Assembly (NCBI GenBank): GCA_964347835.1
Contig: CAYFZR010000065.1
Location: forward strand, 1-64,000
Source of the DNA: CAYFZR01 sp964347835 [NCBI: uncultured archaeon]
GTDB lineage: Archaea; CAYFZR01
Reading direction: 5' to 3'
DNA: 64,000 nt
Under the pieces are notes generated by a model. It saw only the letters and a program-made list of their open reading frames with translations. It made no database searches and was not told the DNA's origin. A program made the position numbers and the translations under genes. Below, one piece after another: positions 1 to 8,160 of the stretch (position 1 is the first letter of the stretch; every line of letters begins with the position of its first letter).

Positions 1-236
1 TTTTCAATCCTGTTTTATTTTCATAATCCCTATATATTTAAAAATTCTTGGAATTCATATATTCTTGCAGGCATTTTGGCATGCAAAAGGGGTATACCGT
101 TGAAATGAGACAAAAGAAAACGTCAATTCTAAGATAACAAGTAGATCAGAGTATATCAATATAATCAGGGTGACTTAGACGCTTATATACCTTATTGACT
201 CCCTATGATGCACCAAAAAAAAGGGAGGTTTGAGAA

Positions 237-446
237 TTGGATATCAAAACATACAATACCGAACACGCCAGGCGCATAACTCAAGTCATAGACTCCTTTG
301 AACTTGAAAACGTCAGTTGTGACAACGACTTTTCATTAGAAGAAGAGACCTGCATCAATTGCAATGATTTTCTTGAATGCCAACTTAGAAATGCTATAAG
401 CGATTTTACCAGTAATTTAAAAGATAACCTACGCCTGTATCTCTAA
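237..446 (+). CDS. small Cys-containing protein, unknown function
   Basis: 69 residues, TTG start preceded by a good Shine-Dalgarno (GGGAGG about 9 nt upstream). The middle carries four cysteines (C28, then a C-x2-C pair and another Cys over about 20 residues), so metal or disulfide binding is possible. The rest is polar and helical with no signal peptide. I do not recognise a family. It stands alone, with about 470 nt of non-coding DNA behind it. That it is a gene rests on the ribosome site and the sensible protein composition. Confidence 0.6.
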   Translation: MDIKTYNTEHARRITQVIDSFELENVSCDNDFSLEEETCINCNDFLECQLRNAISDFTSNLKDNLRLYL

Positions 447-916
447 AAACAAATTTTTTTCTTTGGTAAGGTAACCTAAAATCTAATACTCTGTTTTTGG
501 ATACTTGTCTAAGCAAGCATAAAGGTAAGTTTTGAAGTGAGACCTAAGAGTTAGGTAGCAGGTACAATAAATCAAAAAAGTTGAGCACTACATCTACGGC
601 TACGATATTGCCAAAAATAAGTTAAAAGGTTCGGTATTCGAGCAAAATATTTCGGATACAATTTTATATAAAATAATTAGATTAAATCCATAATGCAAAA
701 TTAAATCCATTTCTTGGCTCGATGTCGTTTTCTATCCTCAAGTGAGGGAGCATGGCCCATCAAAGAATTATAGAGGTGCTTTTTTCAAATCAGGAAGTTT
801 TTTCATGATGCTCTCTCATACAATAACCATCTTTTAGCCTTTTTTTTTAGGTAAATATCCTAAATATCTGCGAAAAATTGATATTAGTTTAGAAAATTAG
901 TTAGTATGGTGCACTC
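447..916. other. non-coding gap with a possible coding relic
   Basis: 470 nt without a convincing gene. Around 580-680 the frame reading VEHYIYGYDIAKNKL and on looks protein-like but has a stop just upstream and no start codon, so it may be a decayed gene fragment. A short hairpin (CCTAA/TTAGG) lies near 543-556. The last part is AT-rich and presumably carries the promoter of the next gene. No RNA family was recognised. Confidence 0.4.
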
Positions 917-1876
917 ATGCCAGTAAGTAAGGCACCTTATAGGAGAGGTTACAGGCATACCAAGTCAAGGGGTAGTGATCCCGCCGTATGGTGTGAGATG
1001 TGTGGAAGGAGGGTTCCTAGATTCAAGTCCTTCTCCAAGACTCAAAGCTTTTACATCGCTGATCCTGTAGTTAGAGGAGTGGTAGATCAACATTCATTTA
1101 ACGTTAGGAAGGTATATTACTGTCCTAAATGCGCCAAATTTCTTGGAATAGTTGAAAAGAAAGGGCAAAAAATAGAACATCCCAGAAAAAAGTCCAAAAT
1201 TGTTGGTAATGTGATTATAAGAAGAATACACGGCCCAGAAGTTATGTTTAAACATAAAGATTATGCCTTCATCATAGATGTTGAAAATAAAAAGGAAAGA
1301 GTAAAAAATTTGGTGATCAGACCTAAAACAATAGTTCAAAATATTAACTTAGAGCCAAAAGAAGTAAGGTTTGACGTTCCAGAAAAAACCATAAAGCAGA
1401 TACATTTTAGAGCAAGGGTTGATGATGAAGTAACAATAAAAGGCACAGCAATTTCATTTGAGATTCTACAAGAGAGGAGACCTTTAGAAAATAAAGTACA
1501 TTACGTTAGTATAATGGACGAGAGTGCCCTTAATAAAGAAATAAAGCTGGAAGTCGAAAAGAAAGTAGAAAAGGATAAGATTGCCGCCAAAGAAATGTTA
1601 AAGGTTGAAATAGTAGTCAAAAACACTGGAGATTATCCGACCTCTTTCGAAATAAAGGATAAAGTACCGAAGGGATGGTTAACAAAAGGAGATACAAGAA
1701 TGCACAATTACCTCGAACCTAAAGAAGAACTAGTCCATATATATCAAATGAAACCTTTTAAAACAGGGAAATATAGGGTACCTCGATGTGAGATGCTATA
1801 TAAAGATCATCTCGAGGTAAAGAGGATTCACAGCAACGAAGTTACGGTGGAAGTAGTGCCGATAAAGAACACATAA
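917..1876 (+). CDS. S26e-like zinc-ribbon protein with C-terminal beta-sandwich region
   Basis: 319 residues. The first ~85 resemble ribosomal protein S26e: a basic N-terminus, then C26-x2-C29 and C69-x2-C72 spaced like the S26e zinc ribbon, ending in a YYCPKC motif. The remainder is lysine/glutamate rich. Residues ~200-315 look like an immunoglobulin-type or CARDB-like beta-sandwich (a 'VEIVVKNTGDYPTSFEI' stretch). S26e is about 100 residues, so this is a composite protein, not a plain ribosomal protein. It has no signal peptide and should be cytoplasmic. Function is unknown; RNA or ribosome association is only an inference. Monocistronic, followed by a convergent gene. Confidence 0.65.
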   Translation: MPVSKAPYRRGYRHTKSRGSDPAVWCEMCGRRVPRFKSFSKTQSFYIADPVVRGVVDQHSFNVRKVYYCPKCAKFLGIVEKKGQKIEHPRKKSKIVGNVIIRRIHGPEVMFKHKDYAFIIDVENKKERVKNLVIRPKTIVQNINLEPKEVRFDVPEKTIKQIHFRARVDDEVTIKGTAISFEILQERRPLENKVHYVSIMDESALNKEIKLEVEKKVEKDKIAAKEMLKVEIVVKNTGDYPTSFEIKDKVPKGWLTKGDTRMHNYLEPKEELVHIYQMKPFKTGKYRVPRCEMLYKDHLEVKRIHSNEVTVEVVPIKNT

Positions 1877-1952
1877 AAGGTGCCCTTAGACTAAAAGTAT
1901 TCTTGGGAGAGGTTACATCTTTATCTTATTTTTTTATTAAGAATCAAAAAAA

Positions 1953-2984
1953 TTAAATGTCCCAATACGGACCTATTGCCTCCTTGATTTTATAGATGAT
2001 GCCTGACACATTTTCCGTGATTCTCTGCTCCGGTGGTGGATTCGGCTCTTCAATAGATAATCCTAAATCTCCTAATTCGTTTATAATACTTAATAATCCG
2101 TAAGAAATCCCGTCTGGGTGATATCCGCCCTCAAGTACCATGGAAAGTCTATTTTTGCATTTTTTAGAAATCTCTTTAAATATAGAGGCAAATTGGGCAT
2201 AAGTATCTATACAATATCTGAGGTTTGATATCGGATCTAAGAAATAACCATCAAAGCCTGAAGAAACGAGTATGAAATCGGGTTTGAAACTCTCTGTTAC
2301 AGGCAACAAAATCTCGTTCATGATTTCGAGAGCATCTGTACCCGTGGTCGTTGGTGGAATGGGGGCGTTTATGTTAAAGCCCTCGCCCTCTCCACTTCCT
2401 ATCTCATCTATGAAGCCAGTTCCCGGATATAAAGGATGTTGGTGAATTGAAAATAAAAGCACTCTTGGATCAATGTAAAATATGTTTTCCGTTCCGTTCC
2501 CGTGGTGAGCATCAAAATCTACTATCAAAATTCTTTCGAAGAAATCCTTTAAAAGATTAGCGCAGATCGCAATGTTATTGAAATAACAAAACCCTCCACC
2601 GAAATCTTTACCCGCATGATGTCCTGGCGGCCTAATTAGTGCAAAAGAGAATGAATGATTATTCATTGTTTCTGTAACTGCTTCTATTGCTCCGCTAGCC
2701 GATAATAAAGCGATATCGTAAGTATTTTTATGTACAGGTGTGTCTAGTGTCAACATTCCTCCCCGATTGCTTAAGTTCTTCACAAGCCTAACGTAAGCGC
2801 TTTCGTGAGTTTTCTCAATCACATCTAAATTCAAAGGTTTGGGCTCAATTTTATTAGCTCGCTCGAAAATCTTGTAATCTTTAAGCAAATCAATAACTGA
2901 TTGAAGTCTTTTTGGGTTTTCAGGATGTCTTAATCCAGGATCGTGCTCTAAATATTTTGAGTGACAGACGATAGAGACTTTCAT
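1953..2984 (-). CDS. histone deacetylase family protein (AcuC/HDAC fold)
   Basis: About 343 residues, full length for the arginase/deacetylase superfamily. Visible motifs are HPENPKR near the N-terminus, the RPPGHHA active-site pair of histidines, GFCYFNNIAI, and VDFDAHHGNGT with Asp/His zinc ligands, followed by SGFDGY with the third ligand. It probably removes acetyl or other acyl groups from lysine side chains, polyamines or small amides; the substrate cannot be read from sequence. Start: a TATA box (TTTATATAAA, about 3003-3013) lies about 24 nt from the ATG at 2984, fitting a leaderless transcript. An in-frame ATG at 2993 is too close to the TATA box. Confidence 0.9.
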   Translation of the reverse strand: MKVSIVCHSKYLEHDPGLRHPENPKRLQSVIDLLKDYKIFERANKIEPKPLNLDVIEKTHESAYVRLVKNLSNRGGMLTLDTPVHKNTYDIALLSASGAIEAVTETMNNHSFSFALIRPPGHHAGKDFGGGFCYFNNIAICANLLKDFFERILIVDFDAHHGNGTENIFYIDPRVLLFSIHQHPLYPGTGFIDEIGSGEGEGFNINAPIPPTTTGTDALEIMNEILLPVTESFKPDFILVSSGFDGYFLDPISNLRYCIDTYAQFASIFKEISKKCKNRLSMVLEGGYHPDGISYGLLSIINELGDLGLSIEEPNPPPEQRITENVSGIIYKIKEAIGPYWDI

Positions 2985-3066
2985 GGATCTCATCTAATTT
3001 CTTTTTATATAAAATTTTATCACGAAAAGCATAAATACGCTCGTCAGTCTTTAAGATATATTCTGT

Positions 3067-3141
3067 GCGGTCGTAGTATAGGTTGGTCTAGTACATCGGC
3101 CTGCCACGCCGAGAACCCGGGTTCAAATCCCGGCGGCCGCA
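3067..3141 (+). tRNA. tRNA-Gly (GCC)
   Basis: Complete cloverleaf: acceptor GCGGTCG/CGGCCGC, anticodon stem TCGGC/GCCGA around loop CTGCCAC (anticodon GCC), T stem CCGGG/CCCGG around TTCAAAT, discriminator A. CCA is not encoded and there is no intron. Confidence 0.97.
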
Positions 3142-3236
3142 TTATAGTAAATTCTAGGACATTACGCCTTAAATGATGAACTCAAGAGAAATATCGATAT
3201 TTTCGCAGAATCTCTTGCGAATAAGTGAAGACGTAA

Positions 3237-3395
3237 TTAAGGGATTTTCAGATATTTTTTTGCTAATCCTACTATTGAAAATTTTGGTCTTTCACAAAAA
3301 GGTAATTTTCCTTCAGTTCCGTGAAAATTTATACAATCATCACAGTTTCCGTGTCTTTGACAATTTTTTTTAGGACACGGACAGTCTTTTTTCAT
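3237..3395 (-). CDS. small Cys-rich protein (52 aa)
   Basis: 52 residues starting MKKDCPCPKKNCQRHGNC and ending in a basic tail. Six of the seven cysteines come as C-x-C, C-x5-C and C-x2-C over the first 21 residues, with the seventh in a LPFCER motif at about residue 34. The pattern recalls small cysteine-rich proteins with a RHGNC...C..H...G..PFCER signature that I have seen in bacterial and archaeal genomes; probably metal-binding. The residue pattern is much more protein-like than the overlapping reading frame on the other strand. The start has only a weak ribosome site. Confidence 0.65.
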   Translation of the reverse strand: MKKDCPCPKKNCQRHGNCDDCINFHGTEGKLPFCERPKFSIVGLAKKYLKIP

Positions 3396-3619
3396 AATGC
3401 TCAGCATTAAGATAAATTCTAAATAAAGTTTTCTCTTTTAATTATTAAAATTAAGATTAATAGTTCAAATATCTTACAGCATTTAGTTTTTGTAACAATT
3501 TCTTACTTTTGTTAAAACACCAGTCAGACTTATGTCAGAAAAAATCGATTTTATAAGTTCTTTAACGATTTAACATCGTATTACAGGCGTCTGACAAAAT
3601 CGAAAGATTTTTAGACTTT

Positions 3620-3629
3620 GTTTTATAAA
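3620..3629 (+). promoter_or_regulatory. TATA box of the 3648 operon
   Basis: TTTTATAAA sits about 23-26 nt before the ATG at 3648. This is the archaeal TATA-to-start distance and implies a leaderless mRNA starting at that ATG. Confidence 0.5.
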
Positions 3630-3647
3630 AATAAATTGGTGTCTGGT

Positions 3648-4406
3648 ATGAGACTACCTCTTATGCTATTGTTGATCTTCTTCGTTATGCCGATAACAGG
3701 AGATGTAATACTCGAATCAAGTATCATACCCGACCCAATACCTAGAGGTGGTTCTGGGGTTTTAATAGTAGACGTCAAGGTTAATAAAGACAATGACACT
3801 TATACGAAAGATACTGCCTATGATTTTTATTTAGATGTCTCATCAAACGCTATTTTCAACGGGAAAAACTCCATAAGGACGCAACCTATAAATTTACCGG
3901 CAAACACAACCAAGACCTACCAATTCGATATTAATCCAACTTCTTCTGACACAATTGATATAACAGCAAACTACGGTATAATCGTTTGTACCGATGATTA
4001 CTGTCCTTTAGATCCAAATAAATTTGAGACTAAGACGCTATCAATTTCATTTGAAATATCAGATACTTACGAGCCTTTGAGTTATGCCGGCGTCATAGAG
4101 ACAAAAGATATGCTCAGCAAGAATTATGAGAAAAGTTTTAAAGAAATAAAGGATCTAAATTCAACCATATTTTCTTTACAAGAACAATCTTCGCAATTAA
4201 AAACTGTTTATCTTTCCACATTGTCGAGATATAATGTAAAAAAGGAAAAATTCGAGTATTTTATAAAAGAAAGGGATATCATTAAGAAAGAAAGGATCTT
4301 GGTTGATTTATTCTTGTTTTTTTCGATTTCCTCGCTAATGATACATGATTATATCAAGTTAAGGAGAAGCAAAAAATGGAAAATCGTAAGATGGTCATAC
4401 CGGTAG
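3648..4406 (+). CDS. exported membrane-anchored protein, unknown function
   Basis: 252 residues from the ATG chosen by the TATA box spacing (an upstream TTG would add ten residues before the signal peptide). Order: signal peptide (MRLPLMLLLIFFVMPITG), an extracellular beta-rich domain of ~130 residues with a Cys pair near 'CTDDYC', a coiled-coil stretch, then a C-terminal membrane segment (VDLFLFFSISSLMIHDY) and a short basic cytoplasmic tail. The beta domain resembles the CARDB/S-layer-type modules common on archaeal surfaces. It overlaps the next gene by 31 nt, so the three genes to 5847 form one operon. Function unknown. Confidence 0.75.
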   Translation: MRLPLMLLLIFFVMPITGDVILESSIIPDPIPRGGSGVLIVDVKVNKDNDTYTKDTAYDFYLDVSSNAIFNGKNSIRTQPINLPANTTKTYQFDINPTSSDTIDITANYGIIVCTDDYCPLDPNKFETKTLSISFEISDTYEPLSYAGVIETKDMLSKNYEKSFKEIKDLNSTIFSLQEQSSQLKTVYLSTLSRYNVKKEKFEYFIKERDIIKKERILVDLFLFFSISSLMIHDYIKLRRSKKWKIVRWSYR

Positions 4407-5626
4407 TGCTATTGTTGCTCTTAACCCCGGCATCTTCAAAGGTATTTCTAGAATACTTCTGGAATTCAGAGTGTTCCTCATGCAAATTTCTTGCTAAAGA
4501 GATGTTCTTCGAGAAACTTCAAGAAAAGTTCGGATCAAGTTTAATCATAAAGAAATACAACACGGACGATTCAGAGAACCGGGATTACTTCAAAACAAAA
4601 TATAACGGAAAAATCCTCCCCCACGTCGTTATCAACGGAAAAATAAACTTGATAGGTTATGCTGAAATAACACAAAATACTGAACGTATAATACAAGACG
4701 AAATTCGGAAAGGAGGAATATCAACCATCGCATTCACCACTACGACATTAATTACTCCTAAAATAAATCCAGTTTCAACTCCAAATATTCAAAAAACCAT
4801 AACAGAGATTTCCCCAAAAAATAAACCTTTAAGCAGGTATGAACGTGTTTCCTTACTTTTAGTGGATTTAGAAGAAAAGATAGGAAATTTAGAACTCATG
4901 GGTCTTGACGTGAGTGAAGAGAAAGAAATTTTGGGAAAACTACAATTTAAATTCAAGGCTCTGGAAGGCAAAGAAAAAGAAGATGATTACGAACCAAGGT
5001 TAAATGAAGTTAACATAATGGGAGAAAAGTTAGATGAAAAAATAAAGGAAAATGAAAAGGATTTAGCATATGAGATGCTATCTAATGCAAGGGAGGAGTT
5101 AATGTCCCCCATAGAAATCTTTGTTATATCTCCTAGCGGGAAGGGGCTTATAAATAAGGCTAATGAATACATAGAAAATGCAAACTTTCAGTATAGGGTA
5201 GCAGAAACCGCATATTATTCAAATGACTACTTAAAGGCATACACATGGGCAGCAACAAGCATTAACAGTATTGAAAACGCGAAAGAACTGACCTCCAAAA
5301 CTGAGGCTATGGATGATGCATATATTAAAGAAAACATACATGAAGATAGCAATACTGTTAACAAATATGCTAAAGGTCTAAGAGAAAACAATGAAAAGAT
5401 GAGTAAATTGCAAAACGAGGCATCTACTCTTAAGAGTGAAATTAGATTTTATGAAGACGGTATCGTGACTCATTCAAAAGGGATAGAAGAGTTGAATTCG
5501 CAGATGAAGGGAATTAGCGAGGATATAAACTCAAATAGAGAAAGGAATTGGAGTTACAAATTAGGCTTACTGCTTTACTTAACGATGCTATTACTCACTG
5601 CACCGATTAAGGAGAATAAATCATGA
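4376..5626 (+). CDS. exported thioredoxin-like protein with coiled-coil and C-terminal membrane anchor
   Basis: 416 residues. A signal peptide (VVLLLLLTPASS) is followed by a thioredoxin-like segment with the redox-type motif C-S-S-C (YFWNSECSSCKFLAKE) and a later cis-Pro-like stretch (KILPHVVINGK). After a Thr/Pro linker at ~120-150 come long helical and coiled-coil regions, with a helical-repeat-like part around 'AYYSNDYLKAYTWAA', and a last membrane helix. The layout suggests an oxidoreductase or disulfide-handling protein held outside the cytoplasmic membrane. It overlaps its neighbours on both sides (31 nt and 4 nt). Substrate unknown. Confidence 0.75.
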   Translation: MENRKMVIPVVLLLLLTPASSKVFLEYFWNSECSSCKFLAKEMFFEKLQEKFGSSLIIKKYNTDDSENRDYFKTKYNGKILPHVVINGKINLIGYAEITQNTERIIQDEIRKGGISTIAFTTTTLITPKINPVSTPNIQKTITEISPKNKPLSRYERVSLLLVDLEEKIGNLELMGLDVSEEKEILGKLQFKFKALEGKEKEDDYEPRLNEVNIMGEKLDEKIKENEKDLAYEMLSNAREELMSPIEIFVISPSGKGLINKANEYIENANFQYRVAETAYYSNDYLKAYTWAATSINSIENAKELTSKTEAMDDAYIKENIHEDSNTVNKYAKGLRENNEKMSKLQNEASTLKSEIRFYEDGIVTHSKGIEELNSQMKGISEDINSNRERNWSYKLGLLLYLTMLLLTAPIKENKS

Positions 5627-5847
5627 GGCTTGCTTGGATAATTATGACTGTAGGCTTATTGATATTTGCAATCGGGCTGGTAAAGGATATTGTAGATGAG
5701 GATATACTAACTAACTGGGAAGTTACCGCCGGCTTAATAGGATCTTTAAAGATTGTCTCCGGATTTTCACCCATCGATGGTATAGTTCTGGTATTTAGCG
5801 GCGCCTTTTTGGTTTTAATCGGACATATTCTTGTTGATTATCACTAG
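5623..5847 (+). CDS. small two-helix membrane protein
   Basis: 74 residues with two hydrophobic segments (LAWIIMTVGLLIFAIGLV and IVLVFSGAFLVLIGHILV) separated by an acidic/polar loop. The start ATG overlaps the stop of the thioredoxin-like gene (ATGA), indicating translational coupling. Probably a partner of the two exported proteins upstream. No family recognised. Confidence 0.7.
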   Translation: MRLAWIIMTVGLLIFAIGLVKDIVDEDILTNWEVTAGLIGSLKIVSGFSPIDGIVLVFSGAFLVLIGHILVDYH

Positions 5848-5908
5848 ATGAAAGCATAAAATTGAAAAATATTCGACACATGTTTATATCCTAAGAGGTT
5901 TATGAGGG

Positions 5909-5982
5909 GGGCTCGTGGTCTAGTTGGTTATGACGCCACGCTCACACCGTGGAGATCGGGCGTTCGAATCGCCCCGGGCCCA
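5909..5982 (+). tRNA. tRNA-Val (CAC)
   Basis: Acceptor GGGCTCG/CGGGCCC, anticodon stem CCACG/CGTGG with loop CTCACAC (anticodon CAC), T arm with TTCGAAT loop, discriminator A. CCA is not encoded. Confidence 0.97.
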
Positions 5983-6070
5983 CTCAACCTTTTTATAAAA
6001 GAGATCCGTATGTAGTCGGTTTTAAGATCACTAGATCACTAATTCTTTTTTGCTGGACTTATGACTTATG

Positions 6071-6120
6071 TTTACATGTTTATTATCGTTTTTTTAGATT
6101 TTTTGATATTCATGTTTAAC
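6071..6120 (+). promoter_or_regulatory. shared 50-nt upstream element, copy 1
   Basis: A 50-nt stretch ending in GATTTTTTGATATTCATG-TTAAC, nearly identical over its whole length to 6575-6624. It lies about 57 nt before the start of the DUF2226-like gene. The conserved core GATTTTTTGATATTCATG may be promoter plus operator. Confidence 0.55.
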
Positions 6121-6176
6121 GAATATTATGGTGAGGAGTTGGAAGAAGAAATCAAAAACCTTGGGTGGTAAGGACC

Positions 6177-6521
6177 ATGATAAATTTCGACGAAATCTTC
6201 GTGATTGCCAGATTTTCAGGTCTATTAAAGGTAAAAAATGGGAATAGCGAAGGTTACATAGTTATTAAAGGTGGAAAATTAGTTTCAGCCTACGCTAAAA
6301 TTGGTCACCAAAGCATCAAGGCAGAACCTGCCTTAAAACTCATAACATCCATCTTGAGAGATTCTGTGAACGAATTAAATTTAACACAGTTAAGAGAGGA
6401 GGAGATCAATAGGTTTCAAAGCGGAAGACTTTCAGAAGAGAGGTTGTTTGACTTAGAAATAGATGAAATGGCAGATTGGAGAAAGGATTTCATCACTAAA
6501 ATTAACGGAGCTAAGGCATAA
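6177..6521 (+). CDS. DUF2226/DUF4388-like small protein
   Basis: 114 residues from ATG 6177 (a GTG four codons upstream is possible). The N-terminal ~60 residues have the pattern FSGLLKVKNGN..GYIVIKGGKLVSAYA, then a helix with 'AEPALKLITSIL'. This matches the 'scaffold' domain shared by archaeal DUF2226 and bacterial DUF4388/PatA-N proteins, thought to act in signalling or protein interaction. The C-terminus is helical and charged. Cytoplasmic. It shares an upstream element with the gene at 6648, suggesting co-regulation. Confidence 0.6.
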   Translation: MINFDEIFVIARFSGLLKVKNGNSEGYIVIKGGKLVSAYAKIGHQSIKAEPALKLITSILRDSVNELNLTQLREEEINRFQSGRLSEERLFDLEIDEMADWRKDFITKINGAKA

Positions 6522-6574
6522 ACAAAGAAAATTTCTCGAGATCAATTTTCACCGTTAGCATAGGTTTACCTATC

Positions 6575-6624
6575 TTTACATGTTTATACTTATTTCTTTA
6601 GATTTTTTGATATTCATGATTAAC
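6575..6624 (+). promoter_or_regulatory. shared 50-nt upstream element, copy 2
   Basis: Second copy of the element at 6071-6120, same length, differing at a handful of positions in the middle. It ends 23 nt before the GTG start of the next gene. Confidence 0.55.
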
Positions 6625-6647
6625 CAAAGAGTTGTAGGGGGAAAAAG

Positions 6648-6953
6648 GTGGATAAAATACAAGCCGGAGGTTTAGAGTACCTAAAAAATGAAATTAAAAT
6701 CGTCAGTAAAAAATTAAACTATCCATTATGCGCAATGAGGGTAACGACCAAAATTCTAGAAAACAGCGTTATTACTACAGATTTGATCAAAGGAATAGAG
6801 GATATAATAGATTCATACATCGAAAGAGATAGGTACGACATCGCTGAGGATTTCCTAGTTATTTTAGAAATACTGACTAAGATGGAATTTGATCCTTTTT
6901 CTACAAAACAGGAAACCGTCGGAAAAAGCGAATGTAGCAATTGTCTTTTTTGA
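6648..6953 (+). CDS. small helical protein, unknown function
   Basis: 101 residues, GTG start with a GTAGGGGG ribosome site. Almost entirely helical and charged, with single cysteines mid-protein and a C-terminal SECSNCLF tail that carries a C-x2-C pair. No membrane segment. No family recognised. The shared upstream element ties its expression to the DUF2226-like gene before it. Confidence 0.65.
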   Translation: MDKIQAGGLEYLKNEIKIVSKKLNYPLCAMRVTTKILENSVITTDLIKGIEDIIDSYIERDRYDIAEDFLVILEILTKMEFDPFSTKQETVGKSECSNCLF

Positions 6954-6998
6954 TTCTCTCAAATAGAAACTCAACACGGCAAATTAGAGGCGAAAAGA

Positions 6999-7115
6999 TT
7001 GAAGATACTTAATCTCCTCCATAAATTAAAGTGCGTGTTCGTATGTCCTCCATTTAATTTCGAACTTAATCCTACGGATGAAATCACGAAAATCTGTGAG
7101 GAGGTGATAGTTTAA
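6999..7115 (+). CDS. possible 38-residue protein
   Basis: TTG start 8 nt after a GAGG ribosome site, 45 nt behind the previous gene. It encodes a short peptide with a C-x3-C pair (KCVFVCPPFNFEL) and an acidic end (EICEEVIV-like). It could be the last gene of a small operon with 6648-6953. Evidence is only the ribosome site and plausible composition. Confidence 0.35.
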   Translation: MKILNLLHKLKCVFVCPPFNFELNPTDEITKICEEVIV

Positions 7116-7515
7116 ACTGTTTAGCCTTTATTTCGATTGATTTCCGATCAAAAACTTTCAGGTTAACTCCAGAGAAAATAGTTTTACCGATCCAATAACA
7201 TTTCAGATTAAAAATGCCAATAGTCTAATATACCTATAATTGACTTATATCTCTTGGTGAGGGAATAGATGTGGTGAGATTCGAACAACAAATTTGCGTA
7301 GCATCATTTATGAATTATAAAATACGTCAACAGAACTTAGACAATTTTGCAGGGTTTTAGGCATTTTTGTTCAGGGAATATTTTTCTATTTCGAAAATAA
7401 GTAGTTTTAAGATCTCGTGTGATATTCCCACATGAATTCAATATATTGAGGCGAAAAAAGAGATCTATCTTAAAAGTTTGGAAAGAATAGGTTAAAAAAC
7501 AAAGAGAGGGGTAAA
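7116..7515. other. mostly non-coding gap
   Basis: 400 nt. A TATA-like run (CCTATAATTGACTTATAT, ~7231-7248) is followed by a strong ribosome site (GGTGAGGG) and a 29-codon frame from GTG 7273 to a TAG near 7362, which could be a leader peptide or chance. The remainder is AT-rich DNA leading to the ribosome site AGAGAGGGG of the next gene. Confidence 0.3.
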
Positions 7516-8118
7516 ATGAAAGTAAGAGAGACCGCAATTATATTGACTGGAGTTCAGAACGATTTTTGTTCAAAGGATGGAGTTCTCTATGGTGTAATAG
7601 AGAAAATTTTAGCGGAAAATAGCACCATAGAAAATATCATTGACCTAATCGAAAAAGCCAGAGAAAAAGGAATTTTAACTTTATTCGTGCCAATCATATT
7701 TACCGAAGATTATCGCGAACTTAAAGATCCAGTCGGGATTCTTAAAACCATAAAGGACGTCAAAGCCTTTAGAAAAGGTTCTAAAGGTGCTGAAATCATT
7801 CAAGAACTCGAGCCTTACATAGACTATATGCAATTCGTAAAAGCCAAAAGAGGACTATGTGCCTTTGGAGACACCGATTTAGATGAAATTTTAGAGGAAA
7901 AAGACATTAAACACGTAGCTATTGGCGGTTTATTAACCAATATATGCGTTGAATCTACCGCAAGAACAGCCTATGACAGAGGATACGAAGTAACTATCCT
8001 AAAAGACTGTACTGCGTGCAGGTCTTTTGAAGAGCAAAAATACTCAGAAGAATACATATTTCCTTTGCTCGGGAAGGTTATGACCCATGAAGAATTTCTT
8101 GATGCTCTTGTCGAATAA
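7516..8118 (+). CDS. isochorismatase-family cysteine hydrolase with altered Asp site
   Basis: 200 residues, full length for the family. Motifs are TGVQNDF (residues 11-17), a KAKRG lysine near 109-111, and GGLLTNICVEST with the nucleophile Cys at ~144. In typical members (nicotinamidase, isochorismatase) the residue just before VQNDF is the catalytic Asp; here it is Gly12. I recall a subfamily with an LTGYQNDY-type start, so this may be a conserved variant and not decay. Probable amide or ester hydrolase of unknown substrate, or a non-catalytic ligand binder. It sits 42 nt before the sensor kinase, so it may belong to that signalling operon. Confidence 0.8.
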   Translation: MKVRETAIILTGVQNDFCSKDGVLYGVIEKILAENSTIENIIDLIEKAREKGILTLFVPIIFTEDYRELKDPVGILKTIKDVKAFRKGSKGAEIIQELEPYIDYMQFVKAKRGLCAFGDTDLDEILEEKDIKHVAIGGLLTNICVESTARTAYDRGYEVTILKDCTACRSFEEQKYSEEYIFPLLGKVMTHEEFLDALVE

Positions 8119-8160
8119 AGTAAGTAAATCTCCCGTTGCTTACTGAAAGGAGAAATTTAA

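Noticed and set aside
2961-3176. 71-codon frame on the plus strand
   Set aside because: It runs through the HDAC promoter and tRNA-Gly.
3173-3373. 66-codon plus-strand frame after tRNA-Gly
   Set aside because: No ribosome site; it is the antisense of the better-supported Cys-rich gene at 3237-3395.
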